Source of the DNA: Acanthamoeba lenticulata
Lineage: Eukaryota; Discosea; Longamoebia; Acanthamoebidae
Assembly (NCBI GenBank): GCA_002179805.1
Contig: NAVB01000268.1
Location: 1 to 38,913, forward strand
DNA length: 38,913 nt
Reading direction: 5' to 3'
The notes beneath the pieces were generated by a model, which was not told the origin of the DNA, did not search any database, and worked only from the letters and a program-made list of their open reading frames with translations. Below are positions 1 to 11,184 of the stretch, one piece after another; within the stretch, counting starts at the first letter, position 1; the number at the start of each line of letters is the position of its first letter. Made by a program: the position numbers and the translations under genes.

Positions 1-51
1 AATAAAAATAAAAATAAAAATAAAAATAAAAATAAAAATAAAAATAAAAAT
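1..51. repeat. Hexanucleotide microsatellite (TAAAAA)n
   Basis: About eight perfect copies of the 6-base unit TAAAAA run from the window edge and end just before position 52. They abut the last visible exon of the Furry-like gene and are best read as part of an intron of that gene. The true repeat length cannot be seen because the window starts inside it. Confidence 0.9.
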
Positions 52-3000
52 CTAAACGTTCGGTACTGTAGGCAGAGCAGGCGGCGACGGCGTAGTTGCG
101 CCAGAGGAGGCTCTGTGACTCAAAGTCGGGCGAGACGGTCTTCTGGCCGCGGGTGGACTCGAGGTAGGCCTGCGAGGCGGCCATGCGCGGCACAATGTGG
201 CGCAACGCAAAGTCAACCGTGCCCTGGTTCGTGCACAGCGGCACCAGCGCGCCCAGCATCCGCGCCCATCGCAGCGGCACATCTGCGCGCCCTCGTCATG
301 TAAGAAACTATTTTGATTTTCTCTTTTTTTAATACAAAAAAATAAATAAAATAAATAGGGTTTTAGGCAAGAAGAGTCCTGATAAAACGAACCGTCTTTG
401 TGGAGACCCTTTTTGAGGCTGACGACCTCCTCAAGGGTGCCCTGACTCGTGGGCTGGGCCTTGTAGCCGCCGACTTCCACGTGCGGGGTCACATCAACCG
501 AGCTGTGTAGCGCGAGAGTGGGGCGGTTAGTATTGTTGTCGACATACATCGGGCTGGTGGCGGCTGAACGTACTCGCTGATGGAATGCCAGTCGGCGTCG
601 GTATTGCGACGGGACGGCGGCGAGGCGGCAACGGCGGCGACCGAGGAGGTCGATCCCGACGCGGCCAGCATGAGGTTGTTGCTGCTGCTGACGCCCAGCA
701 GGCGCAGCTCGCGCTGGGCCTCGGCGCTGTGGCCGCCCTTGAGCGCGAAGCTGCGCTTGGTGATCAGCGTGCGGTCGACGTCGCCCGCCGCGGCCAGCTT
801 GCTGCTGTTGGCCTCGATCAGGTTGGCCAGCAGCTCCGTCGGCTCGACGGCCGCCTCGGTGAGCAGGACGGCGTTGACCTGGCGCACGGCCTTGGCCACG
901 CCCCAGGCGAGCTCGCGCACGTTGGCGAGCGGATGGCACAGGTAGAGCAGCGCCGTGCCGTCGACCTCGGCGATCGGGCACACCACCGACTTGACGTTCT
1001 CGAGTTGTCCCTGAGTGTCGTCGACATTGTCGACACCGGAAAGACGTCAGGCCAAACCATATGAGCTGCTCCATGGCGATTGGGCTGCGTACCAGGGCGA
1101 TGTAGGTCTTGCTCTTCTCCTCGCGCAGCTTCTGCTCGAGCTTGAGCTCGCGGTCGCTCTCCATGTCATGCCACAGCTTGAGCAGCGTCATGAGCTGCGC
1201 GCGGCAAACCAGGCCCACCTCCCCTGCGTGAGTCCTCGTCTCGAAAGGCAGCACTGGCTGCGTCGAGTGAAGGAAAGAGGGAGGGGGATGGGGGAGCGCT
1301 GACCTTGGTGAGGGACTTGCGGATGAGGTGCGGGTAGATGTCGGGGATGCTCGACGTCACGCGGCAGAACTGCTCGACGATGGTCGCCCGCAGGACGGGC
1401 AGGCACCGGGCCATGTGCTGCAGCACCTGGAAGGCCTCTGTCCGGAGAGCTGTGTTTTCGAAACAAACCGGTCAATGTCACATGAGTCAGTTCATCGGCC
1501 GCTGAGCCAGCGAGACGGGCGGGGACGGGGGTCAGGGGCGCACCAGGGTCGATGTGCAGCGTGTACTTGGCCAGCGTGTGGACCAGCTCGGGGACGGGCA
1601 TCTCCGAGGGCAGCGCGCGGCGCAGGCACGAGAGGGCCAGCGGCGCCACGGCCAGCGGGCCGGCCTTGTCCTTGCCGACGAGCTCCTGGAGGGACTTGCT
1701 GCTGTACTTGGGGTCGCTCAGGAGGAGCGAGCCAAACTGGGCGTGGACGTCGGCCAGGATGCGGTCGAGCGCCATGCCCATGCCCTTGGCAAAGTCGTCG
1801 AGGATGATCTTCTCGGTCTCGGCGTGGAAGCGCCGCATGGCCTGGCGCTTGAGGGTCGGGTTGGCCTGGCCCCGCGGGACGACCATGGTCGTGCGCACGG
1901 TGCCCACCTGCTTGCCGGAGCCCTTGAGCGTCCCGCCCGACGACTTGCCGCCGACGCCGCCGCCGGACGCGCCGCCGCTGCCGGTGCCGTTGGTGCCCGA
2001 CGCGCGGCCGACCTCGCTGGCCGGGATGAGGCGGTCGGTGATGGCGTTGAACGCCAGCAGGGCCACGAGGACCTTGTCGGGCGAGGCGCGGTCCTTGATG
2101 AGCTCCAGCACTACCCCGTGGGTCGTTTGGTCGAACTTGGCCACCGAAAGGAGCGTGATGATGTCGACGATGATCTCCACGCATTCCTCGCCCGGCTGAA
2201 TCAGCTGCTTTTCTGTTGTTTATAAAATGTTTTATTAATATTTCAAGAAATGATTAAATAAAGTATTTCAAAAAATAATACCTTTTTTCTTCTCCTTGGC
2301 CGGCTGGATGAAGAGCTGGTCGAGGAGCTTAGAACATTCCTCGCCAAACGTCTTCGTGTCCTTCACGGCGAGGAACTTGAGCAAGAGATGGTAGATCGAC
2401 TCCAGGGCCAGCGCCTTGAGCTTGGGCTCCTGTTGCCGCACGTTTCACGTCAGCGGCCTCATAATAACATGCCTCCTTTGTTTTTTAAAAAATAAAATAA
2501 AAAAGAATTCCAGTAATAAAGGGGCGAGGCGTGCCTTGAGGGATTTGAAGAGCATCTCGAGCATTTCGTAGTACTTGGCCTCAAAGTACTTGACCTGAGC
2601 GGCGCAGAGAAGGCCCGTCATCAGCGGATAGAAGACCTGAGCCCCGCCGCCAACAAGTCACATCAACGACAGGCCCAGGTGAGAAGTTGGTATAAGAGAC
2701 GGAGAAGCGAGAAGTAAGAAGAAGAAGGCACGTACGTGTTCGCGGCCCTTGATCTTCTTCTTTCCGTACTGCGCCATGATGTGGTCGTAGAAGCTCGCCA
2801 CGATAGAGAAGAAGTCGGCCAGCACATCCTTCTGTGACTCTGTTCTCATCACAAAACAACAAAATAAAAAATATTAAGAATTTTCATTAAAAAATTAAAT
2901 AAAATAAAATTTCATACCTTCCGTCTTGGACTCGACGATGGGGACGAGGATGCTGCCCTGCATTTGGAATTAAAAGTGAATAACAATAAATTTATTAAAA

Positions 3001-4372
3001 TTACTAAATGGATTAAAGGAAAGGAACGTACGAGAAGCTCAGCAAAGGCCGCTTGAATCTCCTCCTTGAGCTTCTTGGTCTTGGGGTCAAAGTATTCCTC
3101 GCGCACTCGCTTAATGAAGGTGCCCGACTCGATTACCTTGGCGTTGGTCGAGATCTGCCGTAGCGTCGTGTTGAGTAAGAAGATAAAAGCATCAACAAAC
3201 AAAGAAAATGCTGCTGGAATGCTAAGAACGCAACGACGTACGTCCATCTTGACGTTACGGAGGCCGTAGATGGCCGAGAGAGAAGTCGAGAGGTCTTTGG
3301 CGCTGTTGGTGGCCTCCAGCACGTCGAAGAGCTTCTTCGTGATCTCCTCGAATCGGCTGTTGTTGTTGTTGTCGCGTGCCACAAATGCAGCTCAGGGCTG
3401 GTCAGCTCCCGTCTGGTCGCGAAGTTGGGGGGGGGGAGTGGTCGGAAAAGTACTTCTGGGCGCAGAGCTCGCCGAGGATCTGCGAGAAGAGCTCATAGAT
3501 CTGGAGTCGATTGGCCACGGCCAAGTCCTCCTTGTCGCCCTTCTTGGCCTTGATCAGCACAAGGGCTCTGCCATCACAAAGCACGCAAAGAGAATGTCGG
3601 TCAGTGGCGTGTCGCGACCACCAAAAAGGCAAGAGCGAACGCACTTGTTCTCTTCAAAGTAGAGGAAGCAGGCCTTCTCGAGCTCATCGGCGGCAGCGCT
3701 CGACAGCGGGTTGTCCTTCTCGTCGGCGTTGGGCAGCACTTCGAGGATCAACCGACAGAACACATAGTACACCGTGTACTGCACACGTGGGGCAATGTGA
3801 GAGGTCCTTAGGGCAGGACTCCAGAAGAAAGCAAAAGAAAATAAAGACAGACGAACCATCTTGCGCTCCTCGTAGACGGCCTGAAGCTGCGCGGCCTGGG
3901 CCTTGTTGAGCTCCTTGGCAAAGTCCTCCCACATGTCGATCTTCTTGCTCAGCTTCCGCTGCTGCCAGTCGAGCAGCGCGAGCACGAGCGGGCTCAAACA
4001 GTTCTTGCCCATCACGCTGTATGACTCCAGCAGCTCGCGCCACTGATCGTCGTCCTCCAAGTCAAACTGTCGAAGTGCCGTCCGTTAACAAAAGAACGAA
4101 GCGCGACGGTAAAGAACGAAAACGAAAAGAGATGGTTATGTAAAACAATAAATAAATAAAAAAGGTGGAGTGTGAACCTGTTCAGAGACAAGCCAGTTGG
4201 GATCAGTGAGCGTCTTTTGATAGGACTTGATTTTATCGTCCATATAGTTGAGGAAGCGGCGGTTGATGCTCCTCGCGACCAACTCACCGGGCGAGGAGAA
4301 GTCGCCTTGCTTAGCGTGTGCGAAGGGCGCCTCCCACGGCAACGCTGGCCGGTACTGCTTGGCGAAATCCAT
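1..4372 (-). CDS. FRY: Furry/Tao3/Mor2-family cell morphogenesis scaffold, N-terminal part (3' end off the window)
   Basis: Furry-family proteins are very large HEAT/armadillo-like scaffolds that activate NDR/LATS kinases and control polarity and cell shape. The start is the ATG at 4372; exon 1 encodes residues 1-65 (MDFAKQYRPALPWE...). The second exon (CLSPLVLALLDWQQRK) aligns with the Furry N-terminal segment CLPSLLRTLFDWYRRQ. Later exons give IYELFSQILGELCAQNRFEE, then FKSLK|EPKLKALALESIYHLL (Furry: HLKNKDPKMSRVALESLYRL), then EIIVDIITLLSVAKF (Furry: EIIFDLLSVGKS), and near the window edge LLWRNYAVAACS. Together these are the MOR2-PAG1 N-terminal region. About a dozen introns interrupt it, most with GTACG donors; one (2430-2534) is best explained as GC-AG. 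A Gly/Ser-rich linker lies near 1920-2000. About 1,000 residues are visible, whereas animal and fungal members usually exceed 2,000, so most of the protein lies to the left. Family call is firm; exact exon edges are inferred. Confidence 0.9.
2430..2534 (-). other. GC-AG intron in the Furry-like gene
   Basis: The exon ends ...CTC AAG and is followed by GCACGCCTCG; no GT occurs near the end of the conserved reading frame. The acceptor is CAACAG followed by GAG CCC AAG. Splicing AAG|GCACGC to CAACAG|GAG joins FKSLK to EPKLKALALESIYHLL in phase 0, which reproduces the conserved Furry segment. Length is 105 bases. Confidence 0.75.
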
Positions 4373-4822
4373 CGCTGTTTTTCTTCGTCACGCCTCCGCT
4401 CCTTTCTATCTTTTACTTCTCCTGCCTTAGGAGGAGCCCTGGTTTTGGCGAATTTACTGGGCATAAGGAAGAGCAATGGTGTTAGGCTTGTGCGCTACTC
4501 CATCCCCAGGCTCAAGAGCCGTCCCAGTAAAACGCGTACCGTTGCGAAAAGATTAAAGGCAAGGAGGACAAGGGTTTCAGGTTGAGGCAGCCTCCTGCGA
4601 GTCTACACTCACCACTTCAGATGCAAGTTGCGTTCCTCCGTTCGTCGTCCTCTGCTCCCCACTTCATTTGGGGCGTATCTCCGCCAAATACGTCAAATAT
4701 TCAAAATAAAATTGGGAATAGTTTTTATTTTCAGGATCAATTATTGCCACACATAAAGAGGCCGATTCACTCCTGCCAGAAGTCCTTGTCTTCAATGTTC
4801 GGCAGAGGGCGCTTCGCTTTGA
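4373..4822. promoter_or_regulatory. Divergent intergenic region between the Furry-like and Vps62-domain genes
   Basis: This 450-base gap separates two genes that start in opposite directions, so it probably holds both promoters. An AT-rich piece at about 4690-4735 begins near a GT and ends TTTTATTTTCAG, so it could be a 5' UTR intron of the plus-strand gene. An in-frame stop directly precedes the ATG at 4823, so no coding exon is required upstream. I see no clear TATA box or coding segment. Confidence 0.45.
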
Positions 4823-7265
4823 ATGAAGAGTGAAGATGAAGCGTTTCGCCAGTATCCTCTGTCGCACAAGTTGATGTCGGCGCCCGCAAGCCCGCAAGGA
4901 CGCAATCTTGATGGAGCCTGGCCCGAACCGCGGCTGCACTTGGTCAGCGTGGCCAAATTCCAGAAGATGTGGTCCTTCGTGTCCTACTCGCGGCCAGGCC
5001 ACCCAGAGGAGAAGCAAGGCGTGACGTGGTTCCGCCCCATCCCGCCGGCAGGCTTCGCCATCGTTGGCGACGTGATGCGGCCCTACCTCGCCTCCAGCCC
5101 GCACATCTACCTCGAAGCGCCCGTCTTTGCCGTTGGCCCCTTTCCTCCGCCCCAACGTACGCATCCGGCCAACAACACCTCAGTTCTGATTTATTGCATT
5201 CTTATTTTCTTATTTTTTTATATATATATATAAAAAAAAACCAATATTATAAAAACAATTAAACACAATTGTGCAGAAAATGCGCCCACACGGAGCACGC
5301 CGAGGCGGAGGGGCGGACCGAGGGAAGTGCTCTCTCGGCCCAGTTTTGAGTGCCTGGCCAAGGTCGCGCGGCCCCCCGCTCGCAACACACGCACACGCCC
5401 TGACTCGTTGTTTTATTTATTTGTTGGACGACAGCCGGTGGACTTTGAAGTGATGTGGCGACAGGAAGGCGGGCTGCGGGGCATGCTGCCCTGCACCATC
5501 TGGAGGCCCGTCCCGCCGTCGGGCTTCGTGGCTGCCGGCTGCATTCTCACCCTCACCCACACCAAGCCCTCACTCGGTTGGCCTCTTCTTCTTCTTCTTC
5601 TTCTTCATGCCACATCGTCATGCAGATGATCATGTCTGACCGCCTTTGAAACATGAACGTTGCGCACTCCACAGACTGCGTGGTGTGCCTCCACGAGAGC
5701 CTCGTCGTGCCGGGCGAGCTGGACCACCCGGCCGTGTGGACCTACGCGCCCGCACCCATTTCGCCCAGCGCTGCGCCGCCACCGTCATTGAATCGTGCCC
5801 CGAGCGCTCACAGCGCCTTGCTCGCCTACTTTGCTGAGGAGGAGCGCAACGGTAAATGCCCTTCATGAATTTATATTCAAATTTATAAATATAAATTTGA
5901 AAAACAGCAAATCTGAAATATTATTTTAAATATACAACCAGGCACGAGCGTGAATGCTGGCGTGACGGTGTACAACGTGAAGCCAAAGGACGTCGACCCC
6001 ACCGACTTCTACCATGTGAATGGCCAGCCGGCCCTCGCCCTCGGCTGCTGCGTGGCCGTGCCCTTTGCCTCGCCGTCTTCCTCACATTCCACGACCGCCA
6101 AAGCTGGCGACGCGGCGGGCGTGGCGCCCTACTGCCTGCGGCCCGAGGCCGTGGCGCACGCCGCCGGACACAGCGGCAGCAGCGGCACGCACGCCCATGG
6201 GCCCAGGCCAAACACCAGCACCTCGTCGGCCATCGCGCCCGGCTCGCTGCCGGCGTCCCCGGTCTCGTCCCTCCCGGCCTCGCCCGCGCTCACAGCGGCG
6301 TCCCGGTCTCTGCCCTCGTCTCCTGTTGTCTTGCCGTCGTCATCATCGTTGTCTTCACCGTCGTTGTCGTCGTCTCCGCCGCCGCCGGCGACCATCACGA
6401 CGACCGCGACGGCCACCACTGCGGCCACATCGTCACCTCGCCGCCTGCGGAGCGTCTCGAACCCGCCGCCACGGCGCGGCGCCCACCCCGGGTCGGGCCT
6501 CGCGTCGTCGGCGTCCCACAGCCTGCGCCGGCCAGCGCCACCACCATCCTCGCCGCCGCGGTCGAGCCGCCGCGTGAGCAACATGCTCGAACGGCAGGCC
6601 TTCACGGGCCTCTCCATCACCTTCACCCCGGCCTCGCCCTCGCTGCCATCCGAGCCCAAGCCCTCGTCGTCATCGTCATCGCCGGCAGGCAGTGGCAAGC
6701 CGACCTTTCGGATCTCCTCGCTTGTGCGGCAGCCAGTCCCGATGTCGGCGCCGCCAGAGACGCTGGCCCGGCTGTCGCAGCAGATGTCGTCCTCGTCGCT
6801 GTTGTCGTCGTATGCGCATTCGCGCCCGCAGGGGCTGTCGTCGCCTCCGTCGTCGATGGCGGAGACCTCATCATCGGGCATCGTGATGATGGAAGGCAGT
6901 GGCGGCGCCCACATCTACCCATGTCCGCGATGCCACGGCCTCAAAGGCCAGGGCCCATTCGGCCCGTGCCCGCCCGCTTCAATTCACTTCACTCACCTGT
7001 GCGAGTTATGCGCAGGCCAGGGCGCGGTTGAAGGTGCCTGTCCTTTTATTTATGTTTTTTGCGTTTTTTGCGTTTTTTTTAAATGTGATTTTAGAAATTG
7101 AACTGAACAGCGCTGTTTGGGGGGTCAGGTCCGTCGGAGCTGTGCCGGCTGTGCGAAGGCGAGGGCGGCTTTGGCGAGTTTGGCAAGTGCCGGCCAGAGT
7201 CGTTGCACTATCGAGTCTGCGTCAAGTGCCATGGGCGCGGCTTCCTCTCGGCAAAGCCCGCCTAA
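4823..7265 (+). CDS. Vps62-domain protein with C-terminal tandem CxxCxGxG Cys/His repeats
   Basis: The ATG at 4823 follows an in-frame TGA, which fixes the start. Exon 1 (to 5156) has the Vps62-type pattern of aromatic, WFRPIPPAGFAIVGDV and YLEAPVFAVGP; the third exon repeats it as VDFEVMWRQEGG and IWRPVPPSGFVAAG. This pattern is known from Vps62 and from plant DUF946 proteins; its biochemical role is not settled. Introns follow 5156, about 5362-5433 (optional, in frame), 5575, 5850 and 7033. A long Ser/Pro/Ala-rich disordered segment fills about 6060-6890. The last 80 residues hold four CxxCxG motifs (CPRCHGLK, CELCAGQG, CRLCEGEG, CVKCHGRG) that form two similar ~36-residue units. The spliced frame across the last intron (7034-7128) rejoins them exactly and ends at TAA 7263-7265. 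The zinc-binding role is inferred from the cysteines; the combination may be new. Confidence 0.78.
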
Positions 7266-7541
7266 AGCCGTGCGATCGTGCTGTACTTGCAACGACCAAA
7301 ATGTATGCCCTTCCTGAATGAAAGAGCATGTGGGTATAAGACAGCCAGCATCAAGCGCGGGCAAAGGAAGACCACATGATCACCACAAGAGATGCAGGAA
7401 ACGCGCGAATGTATTTCAAGTATGCATGTGGCTTGGCGCCAACAAGCCGTAGAGTAGCGCTCGTCCTTCTACTCGGGCAGGGCTCGGGCTGACCTTGGCA
7501 CCAGTTCGTTATCCTTCGGTCAGAGCTTCAGGACGGTCTAC

Positions 7542-9679
7542 ATGTTGCCTACTCCGTCGAACGACAGCTTTTCCCTGCTTCCATTTGACGCGACTTCCTT
7601 GGTCGACCTTCCGCCTCTGTTTGACTTGCCGCCCCTACCCCCAATGCCTACCGCGTCAATCGCTATGAGGGATTCGTTCACGGCTGAGACCTTGCATCCT
7701 TCGTCTTCCTCGTCTCCTTTGCCTGTGCCGTCGGTCTTGTCTGGAGATGAAGACCCGCTCTGTGTTGCGACCCCGCCCCAGCCGGTACAAGCAATCGTTG
7801 TTTCACCTCCACATTGTTCGAGACTTACCGAAGAAGCAGAAGAGGGGCCGAGGGCAAGGCAGTGGCTCTCGTGGCTCTAGTGGCAAGGGGACGGCTCTGA
7901 AGAAGTGGGTGGTGAGCACCAACCCAGAGGAGGAGCCACTACTGAAGCCGCCATGCAAGCGCAGACAGCCCGCACAACGAAGCAGTAAGCATTCCAAGCG
8001 ACAGGCAACAAGTGTGGCCCTAGGCTTCACCGAGGAAGTAGTCTGTGAAGGCTTCGCGCCAGCGAAAAACGTGCTGCCGTACCAGTGGATCGCGCAAGAC
8101 GGCAACGTATTCGAGCAGGAGAGCATCTCTGATCAACCAGAAAAGAAGTTGCGTACAGCGGCTACAGACGCTGAAGACCTTGCCCGTCAGCGAGGTACAA
8201 GCATCTGGCTCTGTACATGCCTTGCCGGGCGCATTAATCACAGAACGCTTCTCCCAGACCTACAGTACGCGTCAATCATCAAGCAGACGTCCGGGGAGTG
8301 CCTGGACGACGCCGTAGCGGAGGCCATCTTGCTCGAAGACCACGTGAGCAACGAGGTGCACTATCTGCACACAATGGAAAGACCTTTAGGCACCGATCAC
8401 CAGGAAGAAGTCGTTGGAGGTACTTCCTACGTCCCCCAAACTCTTCCAATGGCTCATTCTTATTTCATCGTCACTTCTCGCAGATCCCACTACGGTCGAG
8501 GAGAAGACCGACACCAAGACCCTCACGTCTCGAATCATTTCCATTTTGCTCCAGGCTCCCGCTACGCGCCTGCAGCTCACTGCGTGCCTGGGCACCAATC
8601 GCCGACGCATCAGCATGATTTTGTCCATCCTCAAGGTACGCACCTTGCATACAAGCTCAGTTGTCTTGGCTTTGTCGCTAGCCTTTACCAGCCTCTATAG
8701 CGCCATCTCACGCCGTCTCAGGCCATTGGACTGGTCAACGAGGTCAGGTGCCCGAGGGCCAAGGGCAAGCACATCGTGATCAGCCGAGCCCAGTTGGCCA
8801 TCCTGAACGACTTGTCCAAGTACGCTCGCCCCCGTTCGATCTCTGGCGATAATGCTCAGGCCCGACTCACGCCACCACCACGCCATCAGGTACATAGGCA
8901 TGATCCATCAGGTCAAGGCGATGCGCGTGCGCCTGATGCTCCACCTCGGCTATGCTGCTGGGGTCTCGTCGTCCGTCGCCAGCATCGACCACTTCAACAA
9001 CCCTCGCGCTGTTCTCGATGATGACGTTCCTCCCCACCACGTAGCAGCAGAGTCCGCAGCACGGCCAGCAGATGTCGCCCAAGCCAGCCCGAGTCCAGCG
9101 CCCTCCAACGACTTACCTTCATACTTGTCGTTTCTGCTACACGACGGCGAGAGTCTCCCAGACTTTGCCGATTCGACTTCAGAGGCTTATCGCTCGCATC
9201 AGGAAGAGGCAGAGGAGGAGGTGAAAGCAACGCTCGTCCTGCCGGCGACAGGCTCGCCGCTGGACACCGAGTACGCCATCGCTGCGCTCTACGAGGACCT
9301 GCTGGCGCAGCGAGGGCAGCAACAGCCCCTCCAACACGTAGTGGCGGACGGAGGCACTGACTTCCACACGGATGGGCTACCCCTGCTTGACCTCAACATC
9401 ACTGATGAGAGCTCCCGAAAGAACGAAAACGAAGACGAAACCGAAGGCGAAGATGAAGGTGACGACCGCATGGCCGCCTCCGAACTGCCAGAGCCGGCAC
9501 CCCCGCTTGGTGGGCTCGCAAGCACGGTTCCTGCTGTGATCGGACAGCAGCAAGCCAGCAGAGCGTGGCAAGTTGGGTTAACGGGCGAACAGCCGCTGAT
9601 CGACCAGCTCTTTTGCGAGGAGGGCCTGGCCTTTGACGTCCTCTACCCAGACGAGGAAAGCCCCGAACCGACCTGCTGA
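7542..9679 (+). CDS. Winged-helix, E2F-like putative transcription factor
   Basis: I take the start at 7542. Splicing 7785-7839 (donor GTACAAG, acceptor GAAGCAG) joins a Pro/Ser-rich N-terminus (~80 residues) to the basic, AT-hook-like KRGRGQGSGSRG without breaking frame. A second likely intron is about 8195-8257. The core is encoded across an intron at 8638: TLTSRIISILLQAPATRLQL, then TNRRRISMILSILK|AIGLVNEV. That is a plausible winged helix. RRRI followed by L-x-AIGLV recalls the E2F recognition helix and wing, but the E2F RRxYD signature reads RRISM. A 40-base intron (8820-8859) follows. The C-terminal third is acidic and ends in LIDQLFCEEGLAFDVLYPD, reminiscent of an E2F activation or pocket-binding tail. 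Stop TGA is at 9677-9679. The gene is firm; E2F membership is tentative. Other winged-helix families remain possible. Confidence 0.62.
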
Positions 9680-10185
9680 CCTCTTCTCCTTTTTTTTGCC
9701 GAAGATAACAGTTTTTGCTTTTAGGGAAGAGATATCCCGTAGAAGACGCAAAAAGGCTTCTTGTCTGTTCCTGTTATTTTCCTCGTCGCTAACGGTTCAG
9801 GCTGCATCGTCCAATCATTGTACGGTGCTGAGATTTCGGAGTAAGTATCAGACAAGTTGGAGGTAACTTGGTGCATTTGTCGACGTTCACGTGACTCCTG
9901 TGAATTCTATGAACTTGTCATTCGTCCATTGGCTGATGCATCACTCGCCGTTCTTTCCCGGACCTCCACACGCCGTTGCGGCGGCTTGAATAGGGCATGA
10001 GTAAGAGCTGACTACGTTTGGCGTCAACCTTTCTAAGCACTTACTCAGCTTTTGGCTGTGGGAATCGCCGGTGAGTGGCCCGCGTTTTTGGCGGAGCTTG
10101 AGGACACGCGCCAAGGCAGAAAACGTTGTGGAAGTTGAAACCATCATTCTGCTTCCTCCCGGCACACGTGCAGCACACCACCACG
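9680..10185. other. Intergenic region between the winged-helix gene and a downstream orphan
   Basis: These 506 bases show no convincing coding frame. A GTAAGTAT donor-like site at 9841 and a TTACTCAG acceptor-like site ending at 10048 could bound a 5' UTR intron of the next gene. The palindrome CACGTG lies at 9888-9893 and is a possible bHLH-type site, but a six-base match is weak evidence. Confidence 0.35.
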
Positions 10186-10992
10186 ATGTCGAACACAACT
10201 CGACTCGGCTCCTTCTTCCAACTCGACGAAGAAGAGATTTCTCAACACTGCCTCACCATGGATGACCAAACGACGACTACGACGCCGACGAGGTTCGTCC
10301 GGGCAGCCCCCGTGGCCGCCGAGAGCATGGCCTTCCAGCTTTTGTGCGACAAGCAGCATGCCCGGGCATGTGCCGAGCTGAAGCTCAGCTTGGGCCTGGA
10401 GCTTGTCCGCCGCTGCCGCCTCACCGAGGACGCCAAGCAGAAGGTTGCGGCCCGCGACGTGAAGGAAGAGCAGCAAGACGAGGATGACCAACTCCTCCGA
10501 TTAGAGGTCGAGACCTTTGTCCTGGAGCTGGTGGACCTCAGCTGGGAGCTCACACGACTCGTCACCCGCGAGGAGCTCCTGGGCTTCCACTTCATGCGCC
10601 CGTACGTCAGCTGCTGGGCGCTTTTTGATGACGGCTCGGTGACGACGGACGGCAAGGAGGGCGAAGGCAGCGAAGCTTGGCCCTTCGTAAAGATGATCGA
10701 CCTCGAGGCCTGCGGGGAGCTGCTGGACGATGTGCTCCAGCTCCTCATGACGTTCCTCACCGCGTCCGAACGCGAGGAGGAGGAGAGCAAGTTCAGGCAG
10801 CGAACGCCCGACGATCCCTCCGAGGATGATGAAGCCCAAGAAGACAAATGCCGCCGCCCCAAGGAGGAGGACGACGCCAACAACAAGCGAAGGCGACAAC
10901 AGCGCGCCAGCTGCGGCCAAGCCGACACACGAACAGGCCGACCACGACGGGCTTGGCGAAGCAGCGCCACCCGAGACTCCTGCCCGCGGTGA
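10186..10992 (+). CDS. Hypothetical protein, single exon, 268 residues
   Basis: I do not recognise this protein. The chosen ATG (MSNTTRLGSFF) lies 60 bases inside a longer open frame whose first codons look like leader sequence. A Thr-rich stretch is followed by a largely helical middle (residues ~45-190) rich in Leu/Glu, including FVLELVDLSWELTRLVTREE and LDDVLQLLMTFLTASE. The last 70 residues switch from very acidic (DDPSEDDEAQED) to very basic (NNKRRRQQR, GRPRRAWR), which could serve as a nuclear localisation signal. It has no apparent intron, unlike nearly all its neighbours. It converges on the HIBCH gene with 192 bases between stop codons. Codon bias supports a real gene; no function can be assigned. 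Confidence 0.65.
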   Translation: MSNTTRLGSFFQLDEEEISQHCLTMDDQTTTTTPTRFVRAAPVAAESMAFQLLCDKQHARACAELKLSLGLELVRRCRLTEDAKQKVAARDVKEEQQDEDDQLLRLEVETFVLELVDLSWELTRLVTREELLGFHFMRPYVSCWALFDDGSVTTDGKEGEGSEAWPFVKMIDLEACGELLDDVLQLLMTFLTASEREEEESKFRQRTPDDPSEDDEAQEDKCRRPKEEDDANNKRRRQQRASCGQADTRTGRPRRAWRSSATRDSCPR

Positions 10993-11127
10993 AAGCCATG
11001 GCTCAAGAAAGAGCCAGCCACCCCTGTAACGTAGTTTTTTGTTGTCACCATGGTGATCCCACCTGTTGGTGATCACGTCATCTTGTATAAAAAGAAACTT
11101 CAGTGATGGCACACAACTTTGCAGATC

Positions 11128-11133
11128 TTTATT
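11128..11133 (-). terminator. Poly(A) signal AATAAA for the HIBCH gene
   Basis: TTTATT on the plus strand reads AATAAA on the minus strand, about 52 bases beyond the HIBCH stop codon. Position and sequence fit a canonical polyadenylation signal. Confidence 0.55.
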
Positions 11134-11184
11134 TGCATCTTTTGCTCTTTTTTGCGTCCTCAGAGCCTTGTGTGCGGGCGGAGC

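Noticed and set aside
6129..6914. Long minus-strand acidic frame opposite the Vps62-domain gene
   Set aside because: It is the antisense shadow of a Ser/Pro-rich, GC-rich coding exon; Asp/Glu runs are what reversed Ser codons give.
7747..8700. Starting the winged-helix gene at the ATG at 7747
   Set aside because: The frame before the KRGRG segment reads as Arg/His-rich nonsense, while splicing 7785-7839 joins a coherent Pro/Ser-rich N-terminus from 7542.
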